A stretch of DNA of 64,000 bases from Butyrivibrio sp. (GCA_017615275.1 JAGAAO010000025.1:25025-89024), one strand, 5' to 3'; positions 17,689 to 27,052 are shown, counted from the stretch's first letter. The notes: generated by a model from the sequence alone, not told the origin. Numbers and translations are program-made.

Positions 17689-18888
17689 TCACTCTTCCCT
17701 CAAAAGCTCCGTGCCGACATCATAGACTTTACCGTCAACTGCATCGCTAAGCCAGCGCGCCATTGTGATACCGTCCTGAGTAAAGGTCGCAAATTGCATA
17801 TCCCTTACGCTTGTGTGAACCGTGCCACCCATAGTGATAAGCGGGAGCTTCCAATTGTTTATAAAAAATCCGAACTTAGGGTTGAGCTCCCTAAGTGCCT
17901 GTACCATCTCTATCAGCTGTCTGTGGTACTCTTCCTGAACCTGCTGATCCGTCTTATATTGCTTATTTATTATGTCATTGTAGTAGGCGCTCAAAAGGTA
18001 GTCCCTGTCGGAACTTGAGTACAAATACCTGAATCGGTCACCATATTTCCCGTAAAGAGCTCTGTACCAGTCAAGAGTTATATTGTCTGTCGTTATGCTC
18101 TTCCAGATTTCCTCTTTCGTATTCCAGATGTTCTTGGCGGTCTTTCTCCACTTATCGTAAAGAAGCTGTCCGCTGTCCGAAAAAAGAGTTATATCCTTAG
18201 CCTCGGGATAATAATCATCCACGATTTCACCCGAAAGTGCAGGAATCGCAAAGGCTCCTGCAGAATTACCCGCAATAAGGATATTTTCCGGCGAAGGAAA
18301 AAGTCGCTTTGCCACCTTCATGCTCTCAAGGAAATTTGTATATCCGTGAAAATGAAGAATCTCATCCTTGCCTTCCTCAGAAACGTAAGAATACTCGTTG
18401 TTTCCTACATGGAAATCCCCCGTTGCATAAGTCACAACGACAAAACTCCAGTCTCTGAAAGGATTTTTCTCAGAAGAAACATCGGTGATACCAAAGTTGA
18501 TATTCATAATCTGAGTGACAGGTCTTAGATTGTTCCAATAAAAATTTGGAAGTCCCGCTGCAAGTTTGCCTATTGTGACAGGCCTTGCCGCCGTATATTC
18601 ATTCCAGGCAACTCCGCCGCCGGAAAAAAATATACACAGCTTCTTGGGATCTCCTATTTTCACATAGATATAGTACTCGGATCCGTCTCCCGAAAGTCCC
18701 TTGGGCAATGATACTCTGTACCATTTAAGTTTCTCGGGATTTTCCGGAAGTTCCTCTGCCAAATGATTGCGCTGAACAATAGCCTTTTCGATCGAGTTCT
18801 CTACAAAATCACCAAACTTGGTAGCAAATACTACTCCATGCTTTATGTTCTTTTTTGTAACTCTGTCTCTTAAGCTCATATTTTTCAT
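17689..18888 (-). CDS. Pectinacetylesterase-family alpha/beta hydrolase
   Basis: A 399-aa serine hydrolase of the pectinacetylesterase (PF03283) type. The oxyanion segment FFSGGGVAWN is near residue 88, the nucleophile elbow GNSAGAFA near 208, and the late histidine motif GGTVHTS near 358, giving the family Ser-Asp-His arrangement. There is no signal peptide, so it acts in the cytoplasm, unlike secreted pectin esterases; the substrate may be an acylated metabolite rather than polymer. The ATG overlaps the DUF6320 stop (TGATG). It is the third gene in a coupled set with DUF6320 and a condensation-like acyltransferase. Confidence 0.75.
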   Translation of the reverse strand: MKNMSLRDRVTKKNIKHGVVFATKFGDFVENSIEKAIVQRNHLAEELPENPEKLKWYRVSLPKGLSGDGSEYYIYVKIGDPKKLCIFFSGGGVAWNEYTAARPVTIGKLAAGLPNFYWNNLRPVTQIMNINFGITDVSSEKNPFRDWSFVVVTYATGDFHVGNNEYSYVSEEGKDEILHFHGYTNFLESMKVAKRLFPSPENILIAGNSAGAFAIPALSGEIVDDYYPEAKDITLFSDSGQLLYDKWRKTAKNIWNTKEEIWKSITTDNITLDWYRALYGKYGDRFRYLYSSSDRDYLLSAYYNDIINKQYKTDQQVQEEYHRQLIEMVQALRELNPKFGFFINNWKLPLITMGGTVHTSVRDMQFATFTQDGITMARWLSDAVDGKVYDVGTELLREE

Positions 18889-19559
18889 CACATATTAAAC
18901 ATTTTCTCAGAAGCCTTTTTAAGGTCACGGAATCTGAAGATCAGTACTCCCGCCAAAAGAATCATGTACAGCATAATACTGATTCCTGTAGGCCACAGAT
19001 TCTTGGTATATCCCTTTGTAACAAAAATAATCTGCATAACAGCCATAATAAGGTCAAACAACAGATAAAAGATATACTCATCCAGTCTAAGCTTTGTAGC
19101 AAGGGCGATTATGAATGTTATAACGCCAAGCAACATAAGTGTAAGCGGAACAAAAAAATCTATACTCCATCCGTAGAAGCCCGTCACTTTATCAATGTAA
19201 ATTTCCGCAAATATCAGGACTATGGCTTCCCATGTAATAACCTTCAAAATATTGTTTCTTAGATAAATCGTAGCAAGAACCGCTATCCACGCTCCCAATA
19301 TTCCCAAACCAAGCGGTCCCAGGAAAGGTAACGGCTTATCTGAAATTATTCGTATCGTGATAAAGATTATCTCAAGCACAGCACAGATAAATGTTGTCAT
19401 CTTCATTATCGTGATGTGACTCATCTTTTTCTTTTTAAGAGTGGGAAAAGAAGCTGTTACTTCCTCAGCGCTCTCGACCTCCTTCAAAGATCCCTGACAC
19501 ATCGGACAGCACATCTTGTTCCCTCTTATCTTTATCTTACATTTTGGACAATACTGCAT
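18888..19559 (-). CDS. DUF6320-like zinc-ribbon membrane protein
   Basis: A 223-aa protein. Residues 1-25 form a zinc ribbon (CPKCKIKIRG...CCPMC). A short linker and about six or seven membrane helices follow (for example MTTFICAVLEIIFITIRII and FFVPLTLMLLGVITFIIALA). The layout and the gene order with a hydrolase and an acyltransferase-like gene match DUF6320 proteins of Lachnospiraceae. GAGGAG is 9 nt before the ATG at 19559, and the gene overlaps its neighbours' coding ends. Function unknown; perhaps the membrane anchor of an acyl-transfer system. Confidence 0.65.
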   Translation of the reverse strand: MQYCPKCKIKIRGNKMCCPMCQGSLKEVESAEEVTASFPTLKKKKMSHITIMKMTTFICAVLEIIFITIRIISDKPLPFLGPLGLGILGAWIAVLATIYLRNNILKVITWEAIVLIFAEIYIDKVTGFYGWSIDFFVPLTLMLLGVITFIIALATKLRLDEYIFYLLFDLIMAVMQIIFVTKGYTKNLWPTGISIMLYMILLAGVLIFRFRDLKKASEKMFNM

Positions 19560-19564
19560 ATATA

Positions 19565-20833
19565 TCACTGCTCCTCGTCGTAATCGTTGGTTCCAAGCTC
19601 CACTTCCATTCCCATTTCCGTAAGCAATCTGAAGAAATTAAGCATAACCTTGTGTGTCTTAAAAGGTGATACTTCTCCGAATACCATCTTGTCCATATAT
19701 GAGCAGACCGTGATCTGCTGCGATTGTGCGGTCATAAAGGCGCTGAATCTGTCTATATAGTCCTTGACGGCATCAGGCATCTTGATCTGGCCAAGATTCG
19801 ACATTGAGCTTGTAACTCCGCGCTTCGCGTTTTTGTCAAAAAAGCCGATTCCGATGTTCTTGATTGGAAGAGGAATAACCTTGATTCCTATGTTGTGCTC
19901 AAGTGCCGAATAGGAATTCATGGTCTTTTCTATATTTTCTATCGAGAGCTTTTCCTTGAAACTCTTATCAACGAATTCAATTATTGTCTTAAGCTCTCCG
20001 TCATATTCGCTTGGATTATAATCGATGCTTATTACACCGAAAAAGTTTCTCGCTGTTCCGCTCTTAAAAAAGTTTCTTAAGTTAACGGGAACACTTACAA
20101 CTATATGCCTTCTTCTCTGACTTCTGTTCATTCCCATGAGAACAGCCTTGATATATACGGCAACACACATAACTCCTACTGTTGTGTTGTTGCTCTTTGC
20201 AGCCTCGTAAAACTTTGAAGCCGAAACTGTTCCCTCAACCAGATGAGGAAGAAGGTCATCATCTATCTCACCGCTTAGCTGATAAGCTTTCACGGAAGAC
20301 ATCTCTTTTAACTGCTTGAGACCTTTCTGCTTGCTGTAGAAATCTCCGAATGCATCCACATTCTTTTCCTCAAGAGAAAACTCATCAATAGGCTTAATAT
20401 CGGGATCTACTCCGTGCTTAAGCTGAATGTACTTAATGATAAGTCCCTTAAAGAACATGAATGCTCCCGTTCCGTCCGCAAGAACATGGAACATCTCAAG
20501 GTTAATTCTCTTTTTATAATAATTTACTCTGTATAAAAGATTCTTTCTTCCTGGAATATAAAGTGGCATGCATGCGGGAGTTTTCTCCTCCTCCACAACA
20601 GCCTTTAGATCACTGTCTTCCAGATAGTACCAAAAAAGTCCTCTGTGAAGGACACAGTTAAAAAACGGGAACTCTTCAATCGTCTCATCCAGAGCCTTCT
20701 GAAGAATATCACCGTTTATATTCTCTTTTAATTCACATGTTATTCTGAATACTCTTGTGTTTGCTCCCCTTGCGGTCGAAGGAACAATCTTCGCCGCATT
20801 GTCGAGCTTATACCAGTTACTGCTTTTATTCAT
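19565..20833 (-). CDS. Condensation-domain-like / alcohol acetyltransferase-like protein
   Basis: A 422-aa protein of the CoA-dependent acyltransferase/NRPS-condensation superfamily. The N-terminal half has LQKALDETIEEFPFFNCVLH and the active-site-like motif MFHVLADGTGAFMFFKGL (about residues 134-151), where HxxxDG replaces HHxxxDG. The C-terminal half has VVSVPVNLRNFF. The fold transfers acyl groups; the acceptor is unknown. It opens the coupled three-gene set with DUF6320 and the hydrolase, suggesting one acylation/deacylation pathway. Confidence 0.65.
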   Translation of the reverse strand: MNKSSNWYKLDNAAKIVPSTARGANTRVFRITCELKENINGDILQKALDETIEEFPFFNCVLHRGLFWYYLEDSDLKAVVEEEKTPACMPLYIPGRKNLLYRVNYYKKRINLEMFHVLADGTGAFMFFKGLIIKYIQLKHGVDPDIKPIDEFSLEEKNVDAFGDFYSKQKGLKQLKEMSSVKAYQLSGEIDDDLLPHLVEGTVSASKFYEAAKSNNTTVGVMCVAVYIKAVLMGMNRSQRRRHIVVSVPVNLRNFFKSGTARNFFGVISIDYNPSEYDGELKTIIEFVDKSFKEKLSIENIEKTMNSYSALEHNIGIKVIPLPIKNIGIGFFDKNAKRGVTSSMSNLGQIKMPDAVKDYIDRFSAFMTAQSQQITVCSYMDKMVFGEVSPFKTHKVMLNFFRLLTEMGMEVELGTNDYDEEQ

Positions 20834-20860
20834 TAAAAATCTTTTCCTCGATAAAAAATA

Positions 20861-23470
20861 TTACAGGTGCTCTATACGCTCAGTAACTACTTCCATGGTG
20901 CCTCTGCTGATCCTATACAATACATCTTCAAGAGAAATAAATTTTTTTCCTCTTATAAATTTCAGGTATTTGGGCGTAAATCTCATGCTGATTCCTTTGA
21001 CATCAAGCCCTGCATTTACCTTATCCTGAATGGTGTCACAAGTATCTGCCGCATCATGTGCAAGACTCTTATTGAGTATGCATAGCAGCGTCCCTACTGT
21101 CCTTACTAGTCCTTCGGCGTTCACATCTTCGTTAACATCCAAAGATTGTAAAGCACCGATACTCCACTTCTTGATATTATGATAAATTCCGTACTCACAG
21201 TCAAGTTCTACGAGTTTTTCTGTTGAACTATCATATAACCAAACTTCATTTCCCTTAACAAACATATCGCTTACCTTAAAGAGATTTCCGTCAAAAGGAA
21301 AGCTTATTCCGGCGTTCATCGCTCCCGTAAGAACGATGTTCGCATTTATAGAGGCAACTTCAGATTCGGATGTAAGTTCCTCTGCCACTTTTTCTTTTGC
21401 CTTATCCTCTATCCTTGCGCTCTCTTCGTGACTTATTCTCGTGGATGCATCATCCGGAGTCTGCACGGTGAACCTGTCTGTTCCGCACTCCTCAAAAGGT
21501 CCCGAAACAGGGAATCTTCCTCTCTTTCTTCCAAAGTAATCGCGGTCAAAAGAAATACTGCTTCCGTCGGGATTTTCAAACCTCTGCTCAGGCTCAAAAG
21601 CAAAGCCGAGCATATCTGTGTTCACAGGCACGGTAAATCCCCTTGGAAGGAACTCATAGAGATTCGTGTGAATCGTGTACCTTCCGTCACTCTCATCGAC
21701 ATAAAGGCTTATCTTGTGATCCTTGTCGACATGTGCCGAAGACTCATGTTCACAAGCTCGTGCGCCGTTAAAATACGCATTGCCTCCGAAGTAAACAGGA
21801 AGATGATCGTAGTAAGGATCGTTTGATCCGTACTCCTTATATATATCTTTTGTAAAGCGCGAAAAATATTCCGAAGCGAGTGGATATTCGTTGTACGGAA
21901 TTGTTCCGCAGATAAAATTATTTTTATCAAGCGTATCCGCGTTCTTCTTAACGCAGTAATCCACGAGGTCTCTTCTTACATCTTTCTGTACGAATATGTT
22001 GTTGTAAAATCTCGCATCACCGTGAAGGATCGTCATAAAGCCCGCAATCTTGGTAGAATGCGGAACATGATACGGCGTATATCTGGGTGAAGGAAACTTC
22101 TTGCCCAGATTATCGGTACCCTCTCCTACGTATGTAAAAGAGCCTGCTATCAGATTATGAACAAACGCTATACCCTGAGTTGAGATCCTGCCTGCGATAT
22201 CTGACAAAAAGAGATTGTGATCGAGCAGAGTCGGACCGTGAGAAACCTCTACAAATATATCTTCACCAAGAGCCAGATCATCTTCAATGATTGTTCCCTT
22301 AGGTGGAACATTATCATGGAAGAAGTTCTGGGATACTCTTGTTCCCTGCGCTTCCCAATCAAGCCAGATTCCTCTTGTGCAGTGATCTATATGGTTCCTT
22401 CTAATACAGGTATCGATCGCGGCGTGAAGCTTGATGCCTCCGATCTCGGCACCTGCAAGATTGTGTCTTGTATTGATGTGATGAATATGGTTGTCTTCTA
22501 TAATACAGAAAGCACCGCCCATATGACCAACGATTCCGGTCTGTCCGCAGTCATGAATATCACATCTTCGCACAATATGCGAACCCACAGTCTCTTTGTC
22601 CCATCCCTCGTTTACCGCCTGACACACGGCATCTCTCTGAGTCTGGGTACCATCCTTGAGTCTGTAAGTCGTCCACTTGTTATCACTGCCCTTTTGGAAA
22701 TACTTGCCAAGACTTATTCCGCTACACTTAGACTCCGATATCTCGCAGTCCTCTATTATCCAACCCTTTGACCAGTTGGGACCTACCATTCCCTCCTGAA
22801 AAGCTGTCGGCGGTGCCCACTGAGTGGCTGCCCTTGTAATGCAGAATCCTCGCAAGGTTATATAATTTATCCCACTTGTCTCAGGGAAAAAGCAAGCCTT
22901 TCTCACTGAGATCTCAACATTTTCAAAATTGGGGTCTTTGCCCATAAAGTTAGCGTAGATCACGGTACAATCATCTTCCTGTGCCGTAAACCACACGTAC
23001 TCCGAATACTCGGGTTCCCATGACCTGTTATCTTTTTGCGGATGCAGACAAAAAGAAAGGTCAAATACCTCAAGCATTGCCCTTTTATTAAGATATATCT
23101 CTCCTGTATGTGATGGAATCTTGGGATCGCCGAAAAACCAATCCCCGTGAACTTGCGTATTGAACGGATTGTAATCTCCGAAATAGCTGTTGGGAATGCG
23201 AACGCGCCAAACGTTATCAAACGCCTCCCAACCTTTTATCTCTTCGGAACCTGTGATAACGGCTCCGCCTTGTTCTGTACTAAGATAGGTTATTCGTTTA
23301 TCTTCCGTTCCTGAATTATGCGGTCTTACCCACTCTCTGTATATTCCGGGTGCAACCATTACGGTATCTCCCGGACAGGCAATCTCAGCCGCTTCAGAAA
23401 TCGTCATAAACGGATGGCCTATCGATCCATCCCCACTTCTGGACACATTACCGGCAACATAAATCTTCAT
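20861..23470 (-). CDS. Right-handed parallel beta-helix protein, GH141-like
   Basis: An 869-aa protein. The N-terminal segment (SIGHPFMTISEAAEIACPGD, then a GIYREWV strand) and the long series of helix coils (HIVRRCDIHDCGQTGIVGHM, then WRIR-type and TRGIWLDWEAQG strands) match GH141/DUF1565-type beta-helix glycosidases. Those include alpha-fucosidases and xylanases acting on plant cell wall. No signal peptide is visible, so it would act on imported oligosaccharides. The last 250 residues form a separate, less typical region. GGAGGG is 4 nt before the ATG at 23470. It shares its strand with the downstream acyltransferase set (27-nt gap). Confidence 0.7.
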   Translation of the reverse strand: MKIYVAGNVSRSGDGSIGHPFMTISEAAEIACPGDTVMVAPGIYREWVRPHNSGTEDKRITYLSTEQGGAVITGSEEIKGWEAFDNVWRVRIPNSYFGDYNPFNTQVHGDWFFGDPKIPSHTGEIYLNKRAMLEVFDLSFCLHPQKDNRSWEPEYSEYVWFTAQEDDCTVIYANFMGKDPNFENVEISVRKACFFPETSGINYITLRGFCITRAATQWAPPTAFQEGMVGPNWSKGWIIEDCEISESKCSGISLGKYFQKGSDNKWTTYRLKDGTQTQRDAVCQAVNEGWDKETVGSHIVRRCDIHDCGQTGIVGHMGGAFCIIEDNHIHHINTRHNLAGAEIGGIKLHAAIDTCIRRNHIDHCTRGIWLDWEAQGTRVSQNFFHDNVPPKGTIIEDDLALGEDIFVEVSHGPTLLDHNLFLSDIAGRISTQGIAFVHNLIAGSFTYVGEGTDNLGKKFPSPRYTPYHVPHSTKIAGFMTILHGDARFYNNIFVQKDVRRDLVDYCVKKNADTLDKNNFICGTIPYNEYPLASEYFSRFTKDIYKEYGSNDPYYDHLPVYFGGNAYFNGARACEHESSAHVDKDHKISLYVDESDGRYTIHTNLYEFLPRGFTVPVNTDMLGFAFEPEQRFENPDGSSISFDRDYFGRKRGRFPVSGPFEECGTDRFTVQTPDDASTRISHEESARIEDKAKEKVAEELTSESEVASINANIVLTGAMNAGISFPFDGNLFKVSDMFVKGNEVWLYDSSTEKLVELDCEYGIYHNIKKWSIGALQSLDVNEDVNAEGLVRTVGTLLCILNKSLAHDAADTCDTIQDKVNAGLDVKGISMRFTPKYLKFIRGKKFISLEDVLYRISRGTMEVVTERIEHL

Positions 23471-23517
23471 ACTCCCTCCAATCCTGAATTCATATTCAGA
23501 CATACATGCTAAATCGG

Positions 23518-23546
23518 TTGTATCCCAAAAAAAGATACAATATAAT
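23518..23546 (+). promoter_or_regulatory. Promoter of the 30-aa membrane peptide gene
   Basis: TTGTAT (23518-23523), a 17-nt spacer and a perfect TATAAT (23541-23546). The spacer is flanked by the inverted repeat TGTATC / GATACA (23519-23539). Confidence 0.7.
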
Positions 23547-23576
23547 TATAGCATGATTAATCCAAAGGAGTACGCC

Positions 23577-23669
23577 ATGGCAAGAATGAAATTCCTTTAT
23601 GCAATCGCCATATTGGCAGGATTTATCCTCGCCGGTCTTGCAATAAATTTTATCAGCTCTCTGTTTTAA
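23577..23669 (+). CDS. Small single-helix membrane peptide (30 aa)
   Basis: A 30-codon frame beginning MARMKFLYAIAILAG: a short basic N terminus followed by one hydrophobic helix to the end. AAAGGAG lies 6 nt before the ATG and a near-consensus promoter is 30 nt upstream, so it is very likely expressed despite its length. Its stop overlaps by 4 nt the stop of the converging GGDEF gene, and there is no room for a separate terminator. Function unknown; such peptides often modulate membrane proteins or act as toxins. Confidence 0.6.
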   Translation: MARMKFLYAIAILAGFILAGLAINFISSLF

Positions 23670-24817
23670 ATATTATTCATCTTCCTCTGCTTGTACAGAT
23701 CTGAATCTGCTCTTGCAATGAGTGACTGAATGGATATTGGAGCTTCATAATCATACTGAGCAATTCCCACGCTTACGGTAAGGTCATACGCACATCCCGT
23801 AAGTTCGGGTATTCTCTTCACATTATTCTTTATCTGGTCGGCAAGCCAGCTGGCTTCCGCTCTGTAAGACATCTCAGCGACCACAACGAACTCATCCCCG
23901 CCGTATCTTGAAATAAAGAATCTGCTTCTGGGGCCCTGACAGGCATCCTTGATCGCATTCGCAACTCTTACCAGGATCTTATCGCCTTCGCTGTAGCCGT
24001 AAGTATCGTTGATAGCCTTGAATCTGTCTATATCAATGATCAGCATAAAGAGAGAAAGACCGGGATTCTGGTTTCTCATCTTCTGCACCAGATACTTGTA
24101 CATCTGGTTCTTGTTGTTGATCTGAGTCAAAGGATCGATAGAAACAAGGTTGTCCATATATGTTATGTATACGTACAGAACCGCAGCAAGACTGCCATAG
24201 CAGACAAGCGGCACTCTCCAATACATAGCCTGCAAGATTCCAAGTAATATAGGTGTAACCGGGAATATACCGATCATAAAATAGATATATCTGTCCGCAT
24301 ATCTGTCCTTACTGAACGCACGCGACAACGCCTTGACCGATGCGGCAAGAAGATACCCAAAGGGTATGATTATAAGTATCAGGTAGAGCTTTCCACCTGT
24401 CAGCTTACCATTCTCATCAAGATAATATACCAGTCCCGTCCTATATGCAGTCACGCACAACAGTGCAGATATCCAAACCGGAACGCTGATTATAACTCTG
24501 GTCAGGTCACTCTCGATATATTTCTCCTTCTGCATAACCTCAGACAAGATATACCAGATATATGCTGCAACACTTATCAAGAGGTATGTAAATACATTGG
24601 ATAAATACAAAAGAGTCTTCGACGAGCCCAAACATCCGCCATCAACCAGTGCCCAAAATATTTCTGCAGCGCAATATGCGATGAGTACAATTATAAGATT
24701 ACCGAGATAAATTTGTGAAAGTTGCTTGTTTACGCCTTTTCTGATTTTGAACAAAAGGAATGCCATCAGAAATATACAAGCAAGCTGAGCTTCAATGAAA
24801 TAAAAGACGTATGTCAA
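23666..24817 (-). CDS. Membrane-bound diguanylate cyclase (GGDEF)
   Basis: A 383-aa protein. About seven membrane helices fill residues 1-210, followed by a GGDEF domain (about 225-383) with an intact active site RYGGDEFVVV and the upstream IDIDRFKAINDTYGYSEGD motif. It should make c-di-GMP from two GTP. I see no RxxD inhibitory site at the usual spacing. The start is taken as TTG at 24817, 7 nt after GGGAGG; the ATG at 24862 has no such site. It lies beside an EAL phosphodiesterase and a PilZ protein. The 7-TM input domain suggests a membrane or small-ligand signal. Confidence 0.85.
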   Translation of the reverse strand: MTYVFYFIEAQLACIFLMAFLLFKIRKGVNKQLSQIYLGNLIIVLIAYCAAEIFWALVDGGCLGSSKTLLYLSNVFTYLLISVAAYIWYILSEVMQKEKYIESDLTRVIISVPVWISALLCVTAYRTGLVYYLDENGKLTGGKLYLILIIIPFGYLLAASVKALSRAFSKDRYADRYIYFMIGIFPVTPILLGILQAMYWRVPLVCYGSLAAVLYVYITYMDNLVSIDPLTQINNKNQMYKYLVQKMRNQNPGLSLFMLIIDIDRFKAINDTYGYSEGDKILVRVANAIKDACQGPRSRFFISRYGGDEFVVVAEMSYRAEASWLADQIKNNVKRIPELTGCAYDLTVSVGIAQYDYEAPISIQSLIARADSDLYKQRKMNNI

Positions 24818-24922
24818 AATCAGACCTCCCATCAACCTCGTACACAAAAGTAATTTTATCACGAATCCCCAAAAAATTCCTACGTTATTGCACTTTTTTA
24901 TACAATGTTTATAAATAACAAA

Positions 24923-24948
24923 CGGAAGTCTTTCAAAAAAGACTTCCG
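24923..24948 (-). terminator. Rho-independent terminator
   Basis: The stem CGGAAGTCTTT (24923-24933) / AAAGACTTCCG (24938-24948) lies just after the 101-aa gene; TTTGTTATTT follows on the minus strand. Confidence 0.8.
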
Positions 24949-24952
24949 CTAT

Positions 24953-25258
24953 TTATCCGCCGCCTGCGATGGCCTTCAGCGCATCAAATTCCGATTCGTA
25001 CACTCCCCCGAGCCTTTCAATGTCTTCCCAAGTGTACCAAGCACCGCTAAGTTGAATCCCCCTTAGGGAAATGTCCGTGACGACAACCATAAAGGGCTGG
25101 TGCTTGACCACTATATACGCAGTCCTGTTTAGAGCGAAAGGTGTAACAAAAACATGCCCTGTATCAATGAGATGATTTAATTGATCCAACGATAAACTCT
25201 TGGATAAAGGTACTGTTTTCATCATAGGCTTTACCCACTTTTCGTTTTTAAAACTCAT
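24953..25258 (-). CDS. Hypothetical protein (101 aa) beside the EAL gene
   Basis: A 101-aa soluble protein directly after the EAL phosphodiesterase gene (7-nt gap) and before a terminator, so the two form one unit. A central beta segment reads VVVTDISLRGIQLSG. Its DxSxRGI pattern resembles the second PilZ motif seen in the PilZ protein at 27102, but the arginine motif RxxxR is missing. I cannot assign a family; a PilZ-derived or unrelated small domain are both possible. Confidence 0.6.
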   Translation of the reverse strand: MSFKNEKWVKPMMKTVPLSKSLSLDQLNHLIDTGHVFVTPFALNRTAYIVVKHQPFMVVVTDISLRGIQLSGAWYTWEDIERLGGVYESEFDALKAIAGGG

Positions 25259-25265
25259 TCCGACA

Positions 25266-26912
25266 TCATTTCCTTATAAGTTCCATAAACTCATCAATTT
25301 CAACCGGTTTTGAATAAAGATAACCTTGGAAAGATGTGGCGCCGTAGTTTTTCATAATTTCTTTCATTGTTGGTGTTTCTATTCCTTCAATGGTAGAGCT
25401 TATCTTCATATTTCTGGCACATGCCAAAATAGCATCAACTACATACTGCTTCTCTTTGATGTTCTCAATATCCATAACAAACGATCTGTCTATCTTGATG
25501 GCATCGATAGGTAATGTAATAAGAAGTTCAAGTGCAGAGAATCCGGTACCAAAATCATCAAGCGCGACCCTGATTCCCTTTGACTTCAAGAAGATCATCT
25601 CGTTTCTGAGAAACGATTCGTCTAAGAGTTTACATCTCTCTGTAAGCTCCAGACAAAGATTCTTTGGCGGATAGCCGGTTTGCTCAAGCAATCGCATCAG
25701 GTCTTTTCTAAAGTTCTGCCTCTCAAGCTGCATATATGAGAGATTTATGTTGAGAACGAAATCCGGAAATACCGGAAGAATCTTCTCTTTTACCGCAGTC
25801 ATCGATGTCCTCATGATCCAATTACTGAGATCGTAGAAAAGAGGATCGTTCTCAAGCCACGCGACGAATTCTCCGGGAGGAACATTACCGATAGGATCCA
25901 TGTTCCATCTCACAAGAGTTTCCGCTCCCACAAGCTTCTCGGTAACTGCATTGACTATGGGCTGATAACACATGTAAAAGCCCTTGCAGCCGTCGTTTAT
26001 ACAGTTCCTGAGGGTATTGATTATAAGTATCCTGTCATGATTGTTAATATAGTTGGCATCACTGAAAATAACAAGTTCTCCGTGTTTCTCATGCATGGAC
26101 TCGTCAAGTCCCAGAAGTTCTCCCGTCAAAACAGTGTGCTCATCAATATCGTGATTTCTTATTTCAGCAAGGCTTCCTCCGAGGTTAATGGCAACCATGC
26201 TGTTGTCAATCTCTATGGAATGTCTCGCATAATCGGAAAGTTCTTTGTAAACTTTCGCCATTTCTTCTTTGGTGTAATTACTCGAAACTATTGCGAACTT
26301 AGTTCCGCCCGCGTGGAAAACAAATGCTCTGTCGAGATAATCAAGGAGCTTCTCCGCAAAGACCTTAAGCACCTTGTTTCCTATCTCATAGCCGTAGATA
26401 TTGTTGATCTCGTGAAAGTTACACAGACCAACCATAAGAATTATATAATCTTCTCTTTTGTCTTTAAAATCTCTTAAATCTGTAAGAAGTTTGTATCTTG
26501 TATAAAGATTGGTCACAGGATCGTATTCGGTAGCGATTCCGTGATTATCGATAGTACCCGCAAAATAGATCGGCTTGCCTTCATCATCATCTATAATAAA
26601 GCCCTTGCACGAACAAACGACGTATTCTCCTGATTTATCAAGCGCTCTGTAACTCATATCGTGAACTTTGCTGTTTCCTGCGATAAGATCCTGCAATGAT
26701 TTCTGAAATCTCATTCTGTCCGCCGGATTCACAATAGATGCCCAAACCTCTCCGGCGTTCTCAACATACTCACCGGGAAGCTTAAACCTATCAGCACAAC
26801 TCTTCGAAAACCTGCACACGTTTCTTTGAACATCGAATAAAAAAACATATCTGCTGTCGGAAGAATTTGCAAACGCTTCAAATACCTTACTCAAAAGCTC
26901 AGTCTTTTCCAA
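25266..26912 (-). CDS. c-di-GMP phosphodiesterase: PAS-like, degenerate GGDEF, EAL
   Basis: A 548-aa cytoplasmic protein. A PAS-like sensor spans about 1-125, a GGDEF domain 130-290 and an EAL domain 300-548. The GGDEF site reads AGGTKF, so cyclase activity is probably lost. The EAL domain keeps its catalytic set: GAETLVRW (EAL motif as ETL), NINLSYMQ, LELTER, ALDDFGTG, IKIDRSF, TIEGIE and FQGYLYSKP. It should hydrolyse c-di-GMP. The start is TTG at 26912 with GAGGG 7 nt upstream. Promoter TTTACA-17-TATAAT at 26952-26980. Confidence 0.88.
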   Translation of the reverse strand: MEKTELLSKVFEAFANSSDSRYVFLFDVQRNVCRFSKSCADRFKLPGEYVENAGEVWASIVNPADRMRFQKSLQDLIAGNSKVHDMSYRALDKSGEYVVCSCKGFIIDDDEGKPIYFAGTIDNHGIATEYDPVTNLYTRYKLLTDLRDFKDKREDYIILMVGLCNFHEINNIYGYEIGNKVLKVFAEKLLDYLDRAFVFHAGGTKFAIVSSNYTKEEMAKVYKELSDYARHSIEIDNSMVAINLGGSLAEIRNHDIDEHTVLTGELLGLDESMHEKHGELVIFSDANYINNHDRILIINTLRNCINDGCKGFYMCYQPIVNAVTEKLVGAETLVRWNMDPIGNVPPGEFVAWLENDPLFYDLSNWIMRTSMTAVKEKILPVFPDFVLNINLSYMQLERQNFRKDLMRLLEQTGYPPKNLCLELTERCKLLDESFLRNEMIFLKSKGIRVALDDFGTGFSALELLITLPIDAIKIDRSFVMDIENIKEKQYVVDAILACARNMKISSTIEGIETPTMKEIMKNYGATSFQGYLYSKPVEIDEFMELIRK

Positions 26913-26951
26913 AATAATACCCTCATAAAAAAAGAAAAATTATGTAATTTT

Positions 26952-26980
26952 ATTATACTATCCGCCTATATCTGTGTAAA
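26952..26980 (-). promoter_or_regulatory. Promoter of the EAL phosphodiesterase operon
   Basis: On the minus strand TTTACA (26975-26980), a 17-nt spacer and perfect TATAAT (26952-26957), about 40 nt before the TTG start. Confidence 0.7.
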
Positions 26981-27052
26981 TTCGTTTATATATATTTAAT
27001 ATTTCCATGAAAAACTGCCGGTAGAAATACTGTAGAACTATTGAATAAAAGA

